From the NCBI GenBank assembly GCA_002286715.1, contig NSJX01000031.1, positions 273,540-337,539 on the forward strand: DNA of 64,000 bases, given 5' to 3'. Origin of the DNA: Dentipellis sp. KUC8613 (taxonomy: Eukaryota; Basidiomycota; Agaricomycetes; Russulales; Hericiaceae). The notes under the pieces are model-generated. The model did not search any database and was not told the DNA's origin. It was given only the letters and a program-made list of their open reading frames with translations. Below are positions 23,742-36,600 of the stretch, piece by piece (the stretch's first letter is position 1; every line of letters begins with the position of its first letter). The translations under genes and the position numbers were made by a program.

Positions 23742-25535
23742 TCAAGCAAACGAATACGCCGCGCCCCGCGCAAGGCCCACGCCCTGAGGCACGCCATACC
23801 CGTACGGGGCCTGCGCTGCCCCGAACGCATACGGCCCCGCGCCCACATCCCTCCCGCCATAGTCACACCCATCCGGGCCCTCGTACACGGCAGGATCCCT
23901 CGCGTACCCATACCCCAACCCATACCCCAACCCATACCCGTATCCGGCGCCAGAGCCAAACTCCAGATCGAAGTCGAAGTCCTTCTGGGCGCCCCCGTAG
24001 CTGTAGCCATGTGCGAACGGTCCAGGGCCCACGACGTCGGCATCCAAGGGACTTCCTGCATCTCCGCTGCCGGCCCAGCCGTACAGGGACGAGTAGCTCG
24101 AGAGGTAACCCTGCGCGACCATCGGGGGCGGCATCGGGGTGTCGACGGGGCTCGCGCAGAGCTCCGTGTCCGCGGTGCCGACGCTGAACGGGCTGCCGGG
24201 CGGGCTTTGCGTCTGTGGTCACAGTCAGCCCGCGATCCGTCACCAGAATAGGACGCAGGAGTAACACGTACATTGATACTCGCGTTGGGCCACCCGAATG
24301 CAGGCGGCGCGGAGGCGTCTGACGGGGCCGGCGACAGCGCGGGCTGGGGCAGCATCTCGAAGGGGCCAGGGCCGGTGGTCACGCGGTCGCGGGCGGGCTT
24401 GTGGTTGTGGTGAAGGTCGTTGTGGTGCGGCGAGGGAGACGTCGCGGCCGCAGCTGCGACGTCAACGAGGGGCGCAGACAACGAGCGCTTGAACATCGCC
24501 GTCAGCGGCACCGTGAAGCGCACGGGCGACGCCGAGCGCGCCTTGCCCGTCGCCAGGTCGACGTCCGCGTCGCCGCCCTTGCGCGCGCCTCCCGCACGCG
24601 GTCCGCTGACCTGCTCTTCTCCGCTGCGCGCAGCCGCTGCACCTCCGGCCGCCTTCACATCCACCTTCTCGCTCGCCTTCTCGCTCGCCCTCCCACCCCC
24701 CTTAACCCCACTCGCGACCTCCCAGTCCCGCACGGCCGTCGCGAGCGCCGCGCCCGCGACGCCCTGCGCGAGCAGGCCCGCAATCTTCGCGCAGCGGCGC
24801 TCGCGCCCGCCGTCCTCCGCGGGCCGCATCACCGTGCCGCCGCCCGCGCCCCTCCTGCGCCTGCGGGGCTCGGCCTTGCCGAGCACGCTCGCGTTCGCGT
24901 TGCGGAAGCGCCAGTGCGGGTAGCGTTGGCGGTGCTCGGCCTGCGCCTGCACGGCCTGTGCTTCCCAGTGCGCGCGCTCGGCGCGCGGGAGCGATTTCCA
25001 GACGATGCCTGGTGGCGCGGTGCATGTTGCAGAGGGTGCAGAAGGGAGGATGAGAGGGGAATGTTAGTAGGGGGTAAGGGAAGGAGCGGGAGGGGGAGGC
25101 AGACCGATGATCTTGGAGAGCGAGGAGTGGTTGCCCTCGATCTTGTCGGGGATCTGCTGGCTGCGGATGAAGGACGAGCGGAAGAGGATGAATGCGTTCG
25201 GCGGGCGCGGGATGTACGACGCGTCGTGCTTCTTGCCGTGCGACGCCCGCGGGCGCGCGGCGTCGTGCTGCTCGTGCGGCGGGGGCGCGTCCGCGTCCGG
25301 GACGAGCTCGAAGCGCGTCGCGTCGGCGTCGGCGTCGGCGCCCGGGCTGAAGTCGATCGGGGCGAGGTCCGCGCAGAATGTGAAGGTCATCGTGGGCGGG
25401 CGGTCGACGAGGGGCGGCATGCCGTCTGCGAGAAAAGCACCTGCATGAGGCGGTGAGGCACACGCACACGTTGTGAACAGGCGTACCGTCGTCGTCATCG
25501 AGGCCCACGGCATGGGGTGCATCGTGTTCAGACAT
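23742..25535 (-). CDS. HMG-box transcription factor (first copy)
   Basis: Four exons, 25535-25487, 25425-25105, 25008-24272 and 24212-23742, total 1578 nt (525 residues) in one frame. Intron 2 carries a TACTAAC branch point. The HMG box lies at about residues 85-150: YIPRPPNAFILFRSSFIRSQ, then SSLSKIIG, then across the second intron IVWKSLPRAERAHWEAQAVQ and HRQRYPHWRFR. This is the MATA/ROX1-like single HMG-box type of fungal nuclear regulators, which bind and bend AT-rich DNA. A basic RRRRR block follows the box. The rest is low complexity, ending in a Tyr/Gly-rich tail (GYGYGLGYGLGYGYAR) built from a CCCATACCCCAA-type DNA repeat. Target genes are unknown; mating, stress or development are family-level possibilities only. 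Confidence 0.87.
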
Positions 25536-28500
25536 CGGTGATACGGTAGGTAGAGCTGGTTGTCAGATATACACGAGGGAGGATCAGAGTCGCAGCTGGA
25601 GAGGCGAGGGGAAGGAGGGAGAGTGCTTTATGCTGTTCTGGGCGAGGGAGTGCTACGCACTTGTCTGGAATTTCCCACAAATGTGACGTCGCCTGTTTCG
25701 GACGAAGCAAGGCAAACAGGTGCAAGATTCTGGGCAGAAGCCGAGGACGACTGATCCGTCGATAAGTCGTACGCGATGCGGGTGCGATTGCGATTATTGG
25801 TGCTGGGCGCACGTACGTTGTGGGTTCGTCGAGCTCGACGGTCGGCGGGATGCCGCATCGGGACGGGCGATTCGCGGCGAGAGTGGCCCAAAGCGGGCGA
25901 GGATCAGGCCCAAACGCGGGTGCCTCTCGGGCTTCGATCATCCCGCAACGATCTCGCGACCGCCAGCTCTGCCCTGGTGGAGCGTCGCCCTCAGCCTGCG
26001 GTGATTCCCGTCTGTCTGTCCTGCGCTGCCTGTCCTATGACCTCCGGAACAAGCGCACTCCTAGCCTAGTCCCATCATCCGCTCAAGAAAAAAAAACTCC
26101 ACGAACCTGTTCATTTACGCGCACTCGACAGCGATAACGGCGGGCACTGGCAGGACGGGGCGCGGGTCAGGAATTGCCATCCAGGTGCGCACGTCGCAGC
26201 GATCTTTCCGCAACGCAGCCTCAAAATACGGCCAAATAACACGGCGATGTTACGTGTCGCGCTCGCCATCCACGACACACCCGCGACTCCTCTGCCCTGC
26301 CCGGCGTAAATCCCATGATACGTACTTACGGTATTCATGTCCTCAGATAAGGATCGCAGCGACAGCGCTAGGAACGCGGAGCCACGGATCACCAGCAGCG
26401 CAATATTCCTATACATGTGCGTACGTTCATCTCCCGGCGCACCGTCGACGTGCAGATATGAAATCAGCCCCATCCCGTATTTCAGAAAATCAGCGCGGTA
26501 TGTCGTAGGTTTGTATCCCCGCAGGGGCTGATACACGATGCTCGATACCACATCAGCGCCGTGCACACAAATTTGGCGTTCACGGCAGCAGCAGGCTCAG
26601 ATCCATTTATCCACTTATCCACGTCCACGTTCATACATATGCATCGCAGCGCGGACACGCCCCACCCCACGCGTCGAGCGAGGCAGTACCACGCCCGCAC
26701 ACATACAATGTCGCATCGCGCACGTGAATCCGCGCTGCATTCCCCGCAGCCTCGAGGCGCACTCGCGACCCACGACCCAACACGCCCAACCCCGTGCGGA
26801 TCATAGCCCTCGCAGACACCCGTGTCCCCCGCCCGCACACCCAAATCACCGGCCCCGTCGCGTCTCCATCTTCCATTCTCTGAATCCGCATCTGTAAGTA
26901 TTAGGTGTTCATACATCTTTATCCATATCCCTATCCCTATCCCTATCTGCGCGATCCATCGCGTCGCGTTACAGTCATTTTTCCTATCGAAGTTCCAGCT
27001 CCCGGAATTGCTTATGGTGTCATGCGGTACCGATGAGCTCCTTGCTCCTTGCTCCTTGCTTTTTACTTTTTACTTTTTGCTTTTTACTTCCCGCCCTTAC
27101 ACAGCCATATGCATATGCATCCACGGCACGTTCGCACGTACGTACGTATACTGCGTCCGTCCCGACTCCCGAGCCTCTACTCCCGACTCCCGAGCGAATT
27201 CCGACGCATCTGAGCTCGGGAACCGCATTAATGGCAAACAGGCAAACAGACGCACAGACTGGGACGCAGATCTCCCCGCGCCGCGCCACCACGTGTCCGG
27301 TCCCCTCGCTGCAACGATGACGATGACGACGCTCGCACGCCCGGAATTAGCCTTTCGCCTGCAAAACCGGTACCACACCCAGTAACCAATCCTCTATGGA
27401 TCCGGCACGTCAGGAACTCCCCTTGTCCGGCCGTCCATCTTGGACTCAGGTGCGCTCGAGCTCCTTGCTACGATGAACAATGACATGCCCATAGCCATAG
27501 CCGTAGCACGTCCCGCATCACCATCGGATCCCGCACGTCTACGTCTACGTCCAGCACATCTCCACTAGGCCTTCGCCTTGTCTCCCTTTCCAGCCTTCCG
27601 CCCTCCATCCCTCCATCCCACGTCACCACTGTCCCCCTCCACCTCAACCTCTCCGGCACTCGCACCGACCTCCGACCCCCGCACGAGCGCACGCACGAGC
27701 GCCCCTCGGACGTACCGCCGCGCGCCTCGCCCCGATGGAGATTCCGCGCGACCGTGACACTCGACGTCGATGCTTGATACTTGATGCTGGATTCTTGATC
27801 TCCGCGCCGCGCCGTACCGTGCGCAGGTGTCGGATCCGCGGAGATGTCAATGCGGGGCGACGGGGCGGGTGGACGGGATGAGATGGGGATGTCGTGAATG
27901 AACGGGGCGCTCGTTGCTCGCGTGCTCGTGGTTGTTACGGCAGGAAGGACTCCGAGGGCACCTGCATCTGCTATGGCACAGTGTGTGCCAGCGCTATGTA
28001 TGCGTAGAAGTCTTAGTAGACAGTAGAGATATGTACAATCGTATACATTGCATGCACTCCACTACGCGAGCTAGCATGTACCATGTCCAATATTCTACGC
28101 ACACACCAGAGGCAAATATCACCACCACCACCTCACCCACCCATCGCCACCTTCCCACCTTCTACCTTACCTACCCCTAACCCGGCCCGACACCCGATAC
28201 CCCGACAATGACACTAACGCCCACCAACCCCCACGAGTGAAGAGATGCGGGGTAACAAGCATGAAACGAAACGTAGCCGTCAACCGTCAAACAGCCTTCG
28301 CGATCCGCACCTATGATCCCGCGTATCGGCAGGTATACCATTCCCTGCTACTAGTAGCCCCGGGGCACGCCACCGCGCCAGGCTCGTCACCCGCGGCCGC
28401 CCATTGCACACTGACATCGACGGTGATAGAGTGGCAGAGTGGCAGAGTGGCAGATTTACAGCGGCCATGGCAGGGCAAAATGGACGCAGGCGAGCTCGGG

Positions 28501-29203
28501 AGTGAAGAATGGAGGACGTGCGCACATGAGCGCATATAGGCGCACACCCGGGCCCGCCACCACGCGTACGCCCGTCACGCGGATGGACGGGAACAGGATG
28601 GGTCGGAAGCTCGGGAACTGAGAGCTGTGAACCGAGAACGGGGATATTGGAGGGTATTATTACAGCTATGTCAACGAAAGGAGAATAGAGTACACCTTAT
28701 CTGTATCTGTACAGCCAAAGAGAAAGTAGAAGTAAAATGTAACGCACAACTTGAACGACCGTCAACGTACAACTAGAAGCTCAAAGCTACTAAATCCGAA
28801 ACGATCCCGAGAGAGCAGAACCACAAAATGATAATCCAAATCCAAACGAAGAACCGAGCCGAACCCAACCCATATGCGGGTCAGTGGGTCAGTAGTGGCA
28901 ATATATCAATATATCGATGTGGGCGCAGGTGTGCGTCAGATGCATGGGGAATTGGAGAATGGAAGCGCAGCGGATGCAAAAACACGGACCAAGCGGGAGG
29001 AGAGCTGTTATGCAATGGAAGGAGGAAGACGGACAGGTGGAGAGTGAAGGTGACAGTGGCTGACTCGGAGGTGGCTGAAGAGGATAGAGCTGAGAGTTAG
29101 AATGCGCGTATCAATGTGTGGGTGCGTGGTATGGTGGCGTGGGCGCAGCAGGTGACTGTGAGACGAACGCAGTGATGACAAGAACCCGCCAACCCCATGC
29201 GCC
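25536..29203. other. intergenic stretch
   Basis: About 3.7 kb without a recognisable gene, between the first HMG gene and the second DUF6699 gene. Simple repeats include CCCTAT units near 26927, a TTTACTTTT run near 27059, GTACGTAC near 27138 and three GAGTGGCA units near 28431. This is probably promoter for the minus-strand HMG gene plus the 3' flank of the next gene. Confidence 0.5.
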
Positions 29204-31282
29204 CTACGGCGGGCCCACAAACAGGACCCACGAGCCATCCCTCTCCGGACTGGGCTCAATGCCCCTAAACATCACCCTCTCGCCCAAATAATCAATCCGC
29301 CTCACCGCATCGCCCGCCGAATCCGCAAAGCCCCCACTATCCCTGCGATACGGCGGCATCGCAATGCGCGCCTGCCACGCCATGCGCACGCGGAGCTGGC
29401 GCTCCTCCGTGAGCGCCGCATACTCGTGCGCGCGCACGTGCTCCGCAAAGTTCGCCGCGAGCGCGACGTACACGTCCGCGCACGCGACGCCCTGCGGGTT
29501 CGTCACCGTCACCGGCCACGGCCACGCGGGCGCGCTGTCGTCCGCGACATGCGCGATGCGCAGGCTCGCGCGCAGCGGGTGCGTTGCCGCCTGCGCGAGG
29601 TCCGTCGGCCCCGCCGGCACCGGGCCCTGCCCGCGCGCGTTCATCGCCGTCGTCGCGTAGAAGATGCAGCTCGGCCGCTCGCGCATGTCCCAGATCAGCG
29701 GCGGGTGCCCCCACGGCCGGTGCTCGAGGAACGCGTTCAGCGTCGTCTGGTGTGCAGGCAGCGGGGGTAAGCTGGAGTCGAACGGCCCGAAGGCGGCGGG
29801 GCGTGCGGGGATAGCGGGGTGCGGGAGGCCCGGGATCCAGTTCTCGGGGTGCGGTGAGCCGTTTGGGCCTTTGAGGCTCCTGACCACGGCGTCCATGTCC
29901 ACGGGGTGCGGTGGCGGCGGCTGCGGTCTGAAAGCTGCGGTGCGGCGTCAACGTGCGAGGCCATGTGCGAGCCAGGAAAACGCCTACGTCGGTTTTCGAC
30001 CTGCACCCGGTCGAGGCATGGGCGGGCCCACTGGCCGTACGCCCGCCATTCCTCGGGGGCGACGACGCGCGGGGGGTCCGCCACGCCCTCGTTTTCGTCT
30101 TGCGTCTGCTTCTGGGTCTGGTTCTCGTTCTGGCTCTGGCTCTGGTTCCGTCTGTCGTCCGATCGCGAGCCTTTTCGAGACGCACGGGGGCGTGAACACG
30201 TGCTCAGAACACGGAGAGCCAAAAGAAGGTGGCGTACCAAATCCGGCCCTCAGCTTGCCAAATATGCGCCTGCGCTTCCCGTCCGCTTGGCTACGCGACT
30301 CGGCGGCGGCTGGCTTGATGACGCTGAAGAGCCGCCCCAGGCGTGTTGGCCGGCGCGTCGTGCGCTCGTCTGTGGGTACGGGTGGCGGTGGCGGTGCGGA
30401 TGGCCCGCTGTCGACGACGGGGGCGACCAGGCCTTGCTCTTGAGCCTCTTGCAGCGGCAGCTTGGCTGTAAATAGCGGGCTCGCGTCGACGTTGCCCGAA
30501 AATTGCACGAATAGCTGGTCGTTGGCCCGGGCAGTGCGTTGCTCGTACAGCACCCACGGCGCAGGTGCCGCATATTCTGAGTTGGGCGGGTACAACGGCT
30601 GGCCTGAATTGCGCTTCATTTCAAAGCCGAACGGGTCGGAGTCGAAGACATCTTCGCGAGCGGTTGGAATTTGCGCTTCAGGAGCCCACGTTATCGCATC
30701 ACCCACCGTGTGCCATACGCCGCTGGCTAGGGGTGGCTCAACGTATAGTGCCGCCCCAGGTGGCGGGAGAGGCGCGGGGTCCGCCACCGCCGTAAAATGC
30801 TGCGGAGGCAGCATCTCCGGCGGAGCGTATCCATGAGGAAATATCGGCTGCGCGGGAGGCGCACCGTGCGTCTGCTGCTGAGTCCAGGAAAAGTCCACCT
30901 GGGAGGATGGAAAATGGATTGTCCTAGGGCGATCCTGGGCGGCCCACGCCCCGTCGGGCGGGAAACTCGGGTCCATGGCAGCGGCGGCGGCGTCGATGTC
31001 GGAATGGGGACGGGAGGGAGGAATATGGAAAAAAGATGCGGGGCGGCCGCTCGAAACGCGACTCTCAGAGGACACGCCGGCGCGGCTCCCGTGCATCCTA
31101 GGGCGACGTACCCCTCCCGTTTCCTTATCCGGACACGCATCTGCGTTTGCGTGGTCGCCTGCAGCCGAGCGTGCGCCGTGCTGGCCGGGCTTCGGTGAGA
31201 ACGCGTCGGATGCGGTGGATGAGGTGGCCATGGACGATGAAGAGGGTTCCGCCGCGTCCTGCTGCATAGATGAATCGCGCAT
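29204..31282 (-). CDS. large DUF6699 domain protein (second copy)
   Basis: Proposed exons are 31282-30238, 30170-29988 and 29934-29204, 1959 nt in total (652 residues) in frame. The first 440 residues are low complexity, rich in Ser, Pro, Ala and basic patches, including a stretch with RRIFGKLRAGFG. Exon 2 encodes a Gln/Asn/Glu-rich run (NQSQSQNENQTQKQ) followed by VAPEEWRAYGQWARPCLDR. The last 230 residues form the DUF6699 domain: PLIWDMRERPSCIFYAT, WPWPVTVTNPQGVACADVY, VRRIDYLGERVMFRGIEP and WVLFVGPP. The two introns (67 and 53 bp) were chosen because they alone keep the frame; the first has a plain AAAAG acceptor and is the weaker one. The function is unknown. It shares its domain with the 723-1436 gene but is almost three times longer. 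Confidence 0.75.
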
Positions 31283-32695
31283 GGGGTGATCGTGCGCGAT
31301 CGCCCGCTAGGCGCACTGTCGAGGAGACTCCGCAGGGAACGAACGGCCGGCGCGTGCAGCTCCGAACGAAATGCGCTCGGCAGGCCGAGGGCGATGCGTG
31401 CGGGTAGTGGGGTTGCTGTGTTGCAGAGATGGCGGGCGATAAGTGCGAAGCAGCGTACAGCCGCAAAAGCGCAGAGACGAAAGCAGCTCAGCGTACGTGC
31501 GCGGTCATCAATCCGGGTCTTGTCTCGGTGGCCAGCGAAGCGCCGCCGGGGTGCTGATGGTGGGATCGCAGGACGAGCGGACACGCGAGGCAGCCTCGAG
31601 GCGGGCGGGTGTGCTCGTAGATTGGAATCTGAATTCCAGAAATCGCAGACGCGTTATGATCGCACCATCGCCAGGCCCCGCGGCCGAGAATTCTGGTGCC
31701 GGAGGGGAACGACGTGGACAGGCCGGGTGGGTGCGAGACATGCAGCGGCGGGGAGGAGGAGGATGTCGCTGGGCGCTCGGTTGTTTGACCGACCTGCGGC
31801 CTCTATTTAGGGAATGGAGAACAAAGGCGGTCACGGATGCGGCGACGCGTCCGACTCGGCCGCTGCCGCCGGGCGTTGCCAACACGAGGCTGCTCGCCTC
31901 GGTCCCCGGATCCGGCGTGCGCCGGCCCCCCGCCGTCCCTGGATTCCGGACTCGCGACGCGGAACCAAATTTCTCTTACCTGCATATGCCTCCGTCTGCG
32001 TCACTCACCGCTGCATACGACGAGATCGTTCGCCAATAATTTCTGAATCTTACTGAGCGATCAGAGGAGATTTTGACTTGACTCTGGATATCTCAACCGC
32101 GTCATCCCAAGCATCCGGAAGAGGACCTGCCACAACCAGCTCATCACGTCGCATCTTTAAAACGACAGGAAGCTGCTAAACTATGCATCAGTTGCAATGC
32201 TAAGAAATGGGCCACACGGACAAGAAAAATGGACGGACGCAGTAGTCAGCATAAAGAACGCGGGTGCGGCATGGCGATGTGGCCGCAAACGCGTAGCTCG
32301 TGGTAAATGTGTGGCGGGACATAAGGGGTATGCACGGACATAATGGTGTTCCTCTCGAAGTGACAGGAGCGGGTATCTCTCGGAAATCAGCCACGACGGC
32401 TTTTATGGAGATCACACAGGGGGGTTTGCGCTTATTTGACTCGATGTAATCGGTTCCGTGAGATTTATGGGTCCGGATGTATTTGATAGCTTGGGCCATG
32501 CCACGGCCTAAAACCACACGAATCACCACCGCTCTTGGTACTACACAGAACGCATGTTTGATTATCATCACGTGATAGTAGTATCTCGAATCCTAAGATG
32601 AAAAGAAGATCACAATTAGGCAGCTAGTGTAGGGTACGTGCCCCAGGACAACAAACACGCGCCCACCGAAACAAGTTTCGTGTCCCCGGTAGCGC
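31283..32695. other. promoter-side intergenic DNA
   Basis: No gene is supported. The part up to about 31800 is GC-rich and probably 5' flank of the DUF6699 gene. The part after about 32040 is AT-richer and has no coding look. Confidence 0.5.
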
Positions 32696-33694
32696 CTATC
32701 CTGCTGCCGCCCTCGCCTCGTCCTCCGCCTCGTCCGCCTTCGCCTCAACATCCTCCTCCTTCACACCCTTCCTCTCCTTCAAGTATTTCTTCAACGGACA
32801 GTCCCCACCGCGCGCGGCACCGCCCTTGCACCCCTTGCACGCGCGCCCATGCGTCACCATCAACACATGCAGCGCGTACTTCAACTCCGCCGGCACGCGC
32901 ACGTCCAGATGCATCTGCGCCTGCACCCTATCCGCGCGCGGCGGGACCCAGCCCAGCAGCCTACTCAGCCTAAACACATGCGTGTCGACCGCAAACGCGT
33001 CGCGGCCGAGGCAGAACAGCAACACGCACGCGGCGGTCTTGGGCCCGACGCCGTCGTACCCGACGAGCTCCGCCATCGCATCCGCGTCGGACACGCGCGC
33101 GTCCGCGAGGTGCTGCAGCGAGTACGCGCCGTGCCGCGCGTGCACGGCGCGCAGCAGCCCCTGGATGATCCCCGCCTTGCGGTTCGCGAGCCCGCCCTGC
33201 CGGATCGCGTCCACGAGCGCGGGGCGCGGCGCCGCGGCCATGGCTGCGAAGCCGTGCCGCCCGAATGCGGCGTCGAGGCTCAGTTTCGCGGAGGTCGAGT
33301 TGCGGCTGGATGTGTTTTGCGAGAGGATTGTCCCGATGAGCGAGTCGATGACGTTCGCGACTTTGCCGCAGGTCGTCGCGGAGTTGGCGTCAGGGGATGT
33401 AGGGGGCGGTTTGCGCCCGTGCGCGTGCTGTGGATGTGCGGTTGCGAGGATGGAGTACACCTCGGACGCTTCTTGCGCGGTTGGAGAGGTAAAGTCCGGG
33501 AAGGGAGACGTCTGTGTGAAATCCGATAGAACCTTCAGTTTTTTGGTTTTCCGTGGTGACTCCGGAGGTACAGCTTTCGATGAAGACGCTATAGGGGAAT
33601 CTGGGAGAGGAGACAGCGGGGATAACGTTTCCCGCTTTGGTGGCAGCGCAGCGACCGGGGACGGCGAGCGACGGCGCTTGACACCACGAGTCAT
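32696..33694 (-). CDS. HhH-GPD family DNA glycosylase, endonuclease III-like
   Basis: Single-exon gene, 332 residues, starting at an ATG at 33694 (MTRGVKRRRSPSPV). Base-excision repair enzymes of this superfamily remove damaged bases through a helix-hairpin-helix and a Gly/Pro-rich loop with a catalytic aspartate. Seen here: a disordered basic N-terminus (about 1-75), LIGTILSQNTS near 120, the hairpin LVGYDGVGPKTAACVLLF at 210-227 with Lys219 in the place of the catalytic lysine of bifunctional glycosylases, and Asp237 in AVDTHVFRLSRLLGW. At the C-terminus, Cys286, Cys289 and Cys299 sit where endonuclease III carries four iron-sulfur ligands, so one ligand is missing or replaced. A Lys/Glu-rich tail follows. 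The basic N-terminus suggests nuclear targeting. Exact substrate class is not assignable from sequence. Confidence 0.87.
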   Translation of the reverse strand: MTRGVKRRRSPSPVAALPPKRETLSPLSPLPDSPIASSSKAVPPESPRKTKKLKVLSDFTQTSPFPDFTSPTAQEASEVYSILATAHPQHAHGRKPPPTSPDANSATTCGKVANVIDSLIGTILSQNTSSRNSTSAKLSLDAAFGRHGFAAMAAAPRPALVDAIRQGGLANRKAGIIQGLLRAVHARHGAYSLQHLADARVSDADAMAELVGYDGVGPKTAACVLLFCLGRDAFAVDTHVFRLSRLLGWVPPRADRVQAQMHLDVRVPAELKYALHVLMVTHGRACKGCKGGAARGGDCPLKKYLKERKGVKEEDVEAKADEAEDEARAAAG

Positions 33695-36600
33695 CGGGAC
33701 TAAGAAGATAGAGGGTTTGCAATGAAAACGAAACAGATCCTACTGGGGATGATACTGACGCGTTGTGGTTCGCGTCGACAGGTGGTATGGTGCGCCAGAG
33801 TCGAGGACTCCAAGTTCCGCGACACGAGTCGGTGGCTGAAGCCGCCGTCAGGTGACCGACACGGAGCACGTGCGCCACGAACCCGAACTCTGACGATTTC
33901 AGAATCGTTTCGGCGTCCGGTGTCCCTTCCACGACCACAATCTCGACTTGGGTGACGCTATTGCGCCCGCGGGCTTCCATCTTTCTCCAGGAGATTATCC
34001 CCCTGTGTCAGCGGCGACCCTAGAACGTCCAGGAACCATTCTTAATTTTGCCTCTATTGCCCTCGGATCCAGGCTCTCGACGCTACTGCATGGGATCGTC
34101 GAGTCAATGGAATCGCAAATTTCCCGACAGGACTGGCCCCGCGCAGCGCGGCTACGCAGCCTCATGCCTCTGAAATGGACATTGCACCTTCCGCCTTCTG
34201 CGAACAAAGGTGCCTTCATGTATCGTCCATTCTGCAATTCACTCCTGCGCTGCGCTAATCCCAGGCGGGCAGCGCGATGGACACAGTGCGCCCGCGTCCC
34301 ACCAGAGTCACAAGCCGGTGAGACTCTTCGCGCCTCTTAAGCTTTCGCGCGTGCGCCGTGCATCCCAGTCCCTGTCGATTCCCTACTGCGGCCGCGACCC
34401 CAAATGCATCGGGCGACGCTCCGCCCAGGCCGCACTGTCTCCGCCCCGCGCGAAGGGAAGCGTGCCGGCACGCATGGCCAGAAGACACCCGATGCGTGCG
34501 GGCGCCACGCGCGCATTCGCCGAAGTTCACGCACGCGGTTCCCAACTGGAGCAGAGCATGGTCCAGCGACCGGGTCGCACAGCGGCGCCCCGGCCGCCTT
34601 GTCCGCCCGCGGCCCCTCTCCATCTGTATCCTGCCTACACCTACGTATCCATTCCCTCTACGACCGCTCTGCACGCCACGACGCCCGCCCCATCCGCGCG
34701 GCGCCCCCGCGCACCGTCGTCGGTGGCATTGTCGCTCGTGGGCGCGGACGGGCTCCCCGCTGCATCGTTTACGTGTGCCCCGCTCTGCATGGACGTACGA
34801 GGGCCGCAAATTACGCAGCTTCCTGAGAAGAAAGCGCTTCATTGGACCCACACATCGGCCGACACGCCAATCCCGATGCCAACGTGGCCTGGCGTGACCT
34901 CATCTCCCGTCCCTTGTGAGATATCTCCGCCACGGTCGACGCTGCGCATTCCCGAGGCGTTGTGAGTCAGCTCGTCCTGCGCGCCGCAACGCTTGAAACA
35001 GCGGACGTAAAGTCCGAGGTGCAGGCTGACGATAGAGGAGCGCAGATGAAGGGGGAGAAGACGGTACGCGCTTCTGCCCCTCGTGTCTCCTGTAACGTCT
35101 GTTTCACCGAGAAGGAGACAGGGCCGCCGGCGGGAGCATGTCCACATGGCAGGGAGCGAGTCGTCGAGGAGAACCGCGGACGGGAGCGGCTCGCGTATGC
35201 GAAGAGCCGTGCTTCGAAATACTTACCACGCTGCAGCCAGGCGCCAGCCCATGATTTCATGACGCTTCTGGCGGGCCTTGCTGACGCTGTTAATTCTCCA
35301 GAATTTCGAAATACAGGAAGATGTGGCGAGCAACGCCCGCTGGTGCATCCATCCCGTCCGCTGTGTCATATCAGTTCCTGTTTTTCATGAATATACGCTT
35401 CGGCATCGATGCAGGAGCAAAAATGTCGTTATGGGCTGTCAAGAGTACGAGATGGCATTACGCAACGCGCGTTAGTCAAATGCAGCAGGCTGGTTCCGGC
35501 ACCGCGGCGCGGCAATCTAGGACGCGATTAGATAAAGGGAGATCTCGATGGCTGCCTTGTCATTAGGGCAATCTGAGTTACCGGCGCGTGTCCCTCGACG
35601 GGCGCAGCCACACACCGGCATCGGGCGCCTCGCCACATTCTCCTCGTTAACCGCCCGCGCATCACCAGACTCCACGCGTGCACACACACAGCGCACCTGC
35701 GCGCCCCATCAGACCCCCGCACTAGAACATATGCCACAAAGCACGGATGCAGGCGCAGGCTGGCCGCCGCGCCCGTGCACGCGCGAATGCAATCACCAGG
35801 GCGCGGCGTCGAACAAGACAAGACTGAGACATTGATGATGGCGTCGGGCACGCAGCCCAGGTCGAGGCGCAGCGGACAAAGCAAGCGCAGGCCCAGGCAT
35901 GGACGTGGATCACGCAGACGGGCAGGCCCGCGAAGCCAGTGCGCCACCGGAATGAATTCGACCCACCTGCCTGTGGAAGGCTTCGAGAACGCAGGCGTAT
36001 TCTGATAGGCCCCCGCGGCCCTCATCCATATGCACACAGCGACACCTAGCTCGCCGCCATCTCCTTTCGTGATGATGTCGATGATGCACTGTGACTGTGT
36101 CCGTGCCCTGCGCCCACAGCTGTTGCGCCTGCAGGTCCGGTGTCGCCGCGGGGCGTCTGTCTGTGGATGCCTGGCGGCTACGAGGGACGTCGATGCATTA
36201 GAAGCATGATGACGCACTAGCAGTACAGCTGTCCGCGGCGAACAGACGATGGAGAATGGCCTTGCATTTTGATTGCAGGCGCGCTGTGCGCGTGAATATG
36301 CGCAATGCTGGCTTCGTGATTCGGTGATAGATCGTCCGCACCGTTGGCCAGATCATGGTCTGTTGACATGGCGCGTCTATCGCCAGAATGCAGCGTCGAC
36401 GTCGGTGTCGACTCTGCGCACCGCCCGGAGGGCATGTCGGGCGCAGACCAAGTATAGACTCGTGGTGGGACACACATACCAGAAGCGGTGCCGCACGCCC
36501 AAACGGTACATGGAAGGGGTCTTGCTGGCTCCAGCCTGTCTCTTCAGGGGCCGACTCCGACGCGAGCTTGTCGCTGGTTGAAACAGAACTGTAGCACTTA

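Noticed and set aside
24401..25456. Plus-strand frame of 351 codons across the first HMG gene
   Set aside because: It is antisense to a gene with a clear HMG box and consistent splice sites; the translation is Arg/Ala-rich without motifs.
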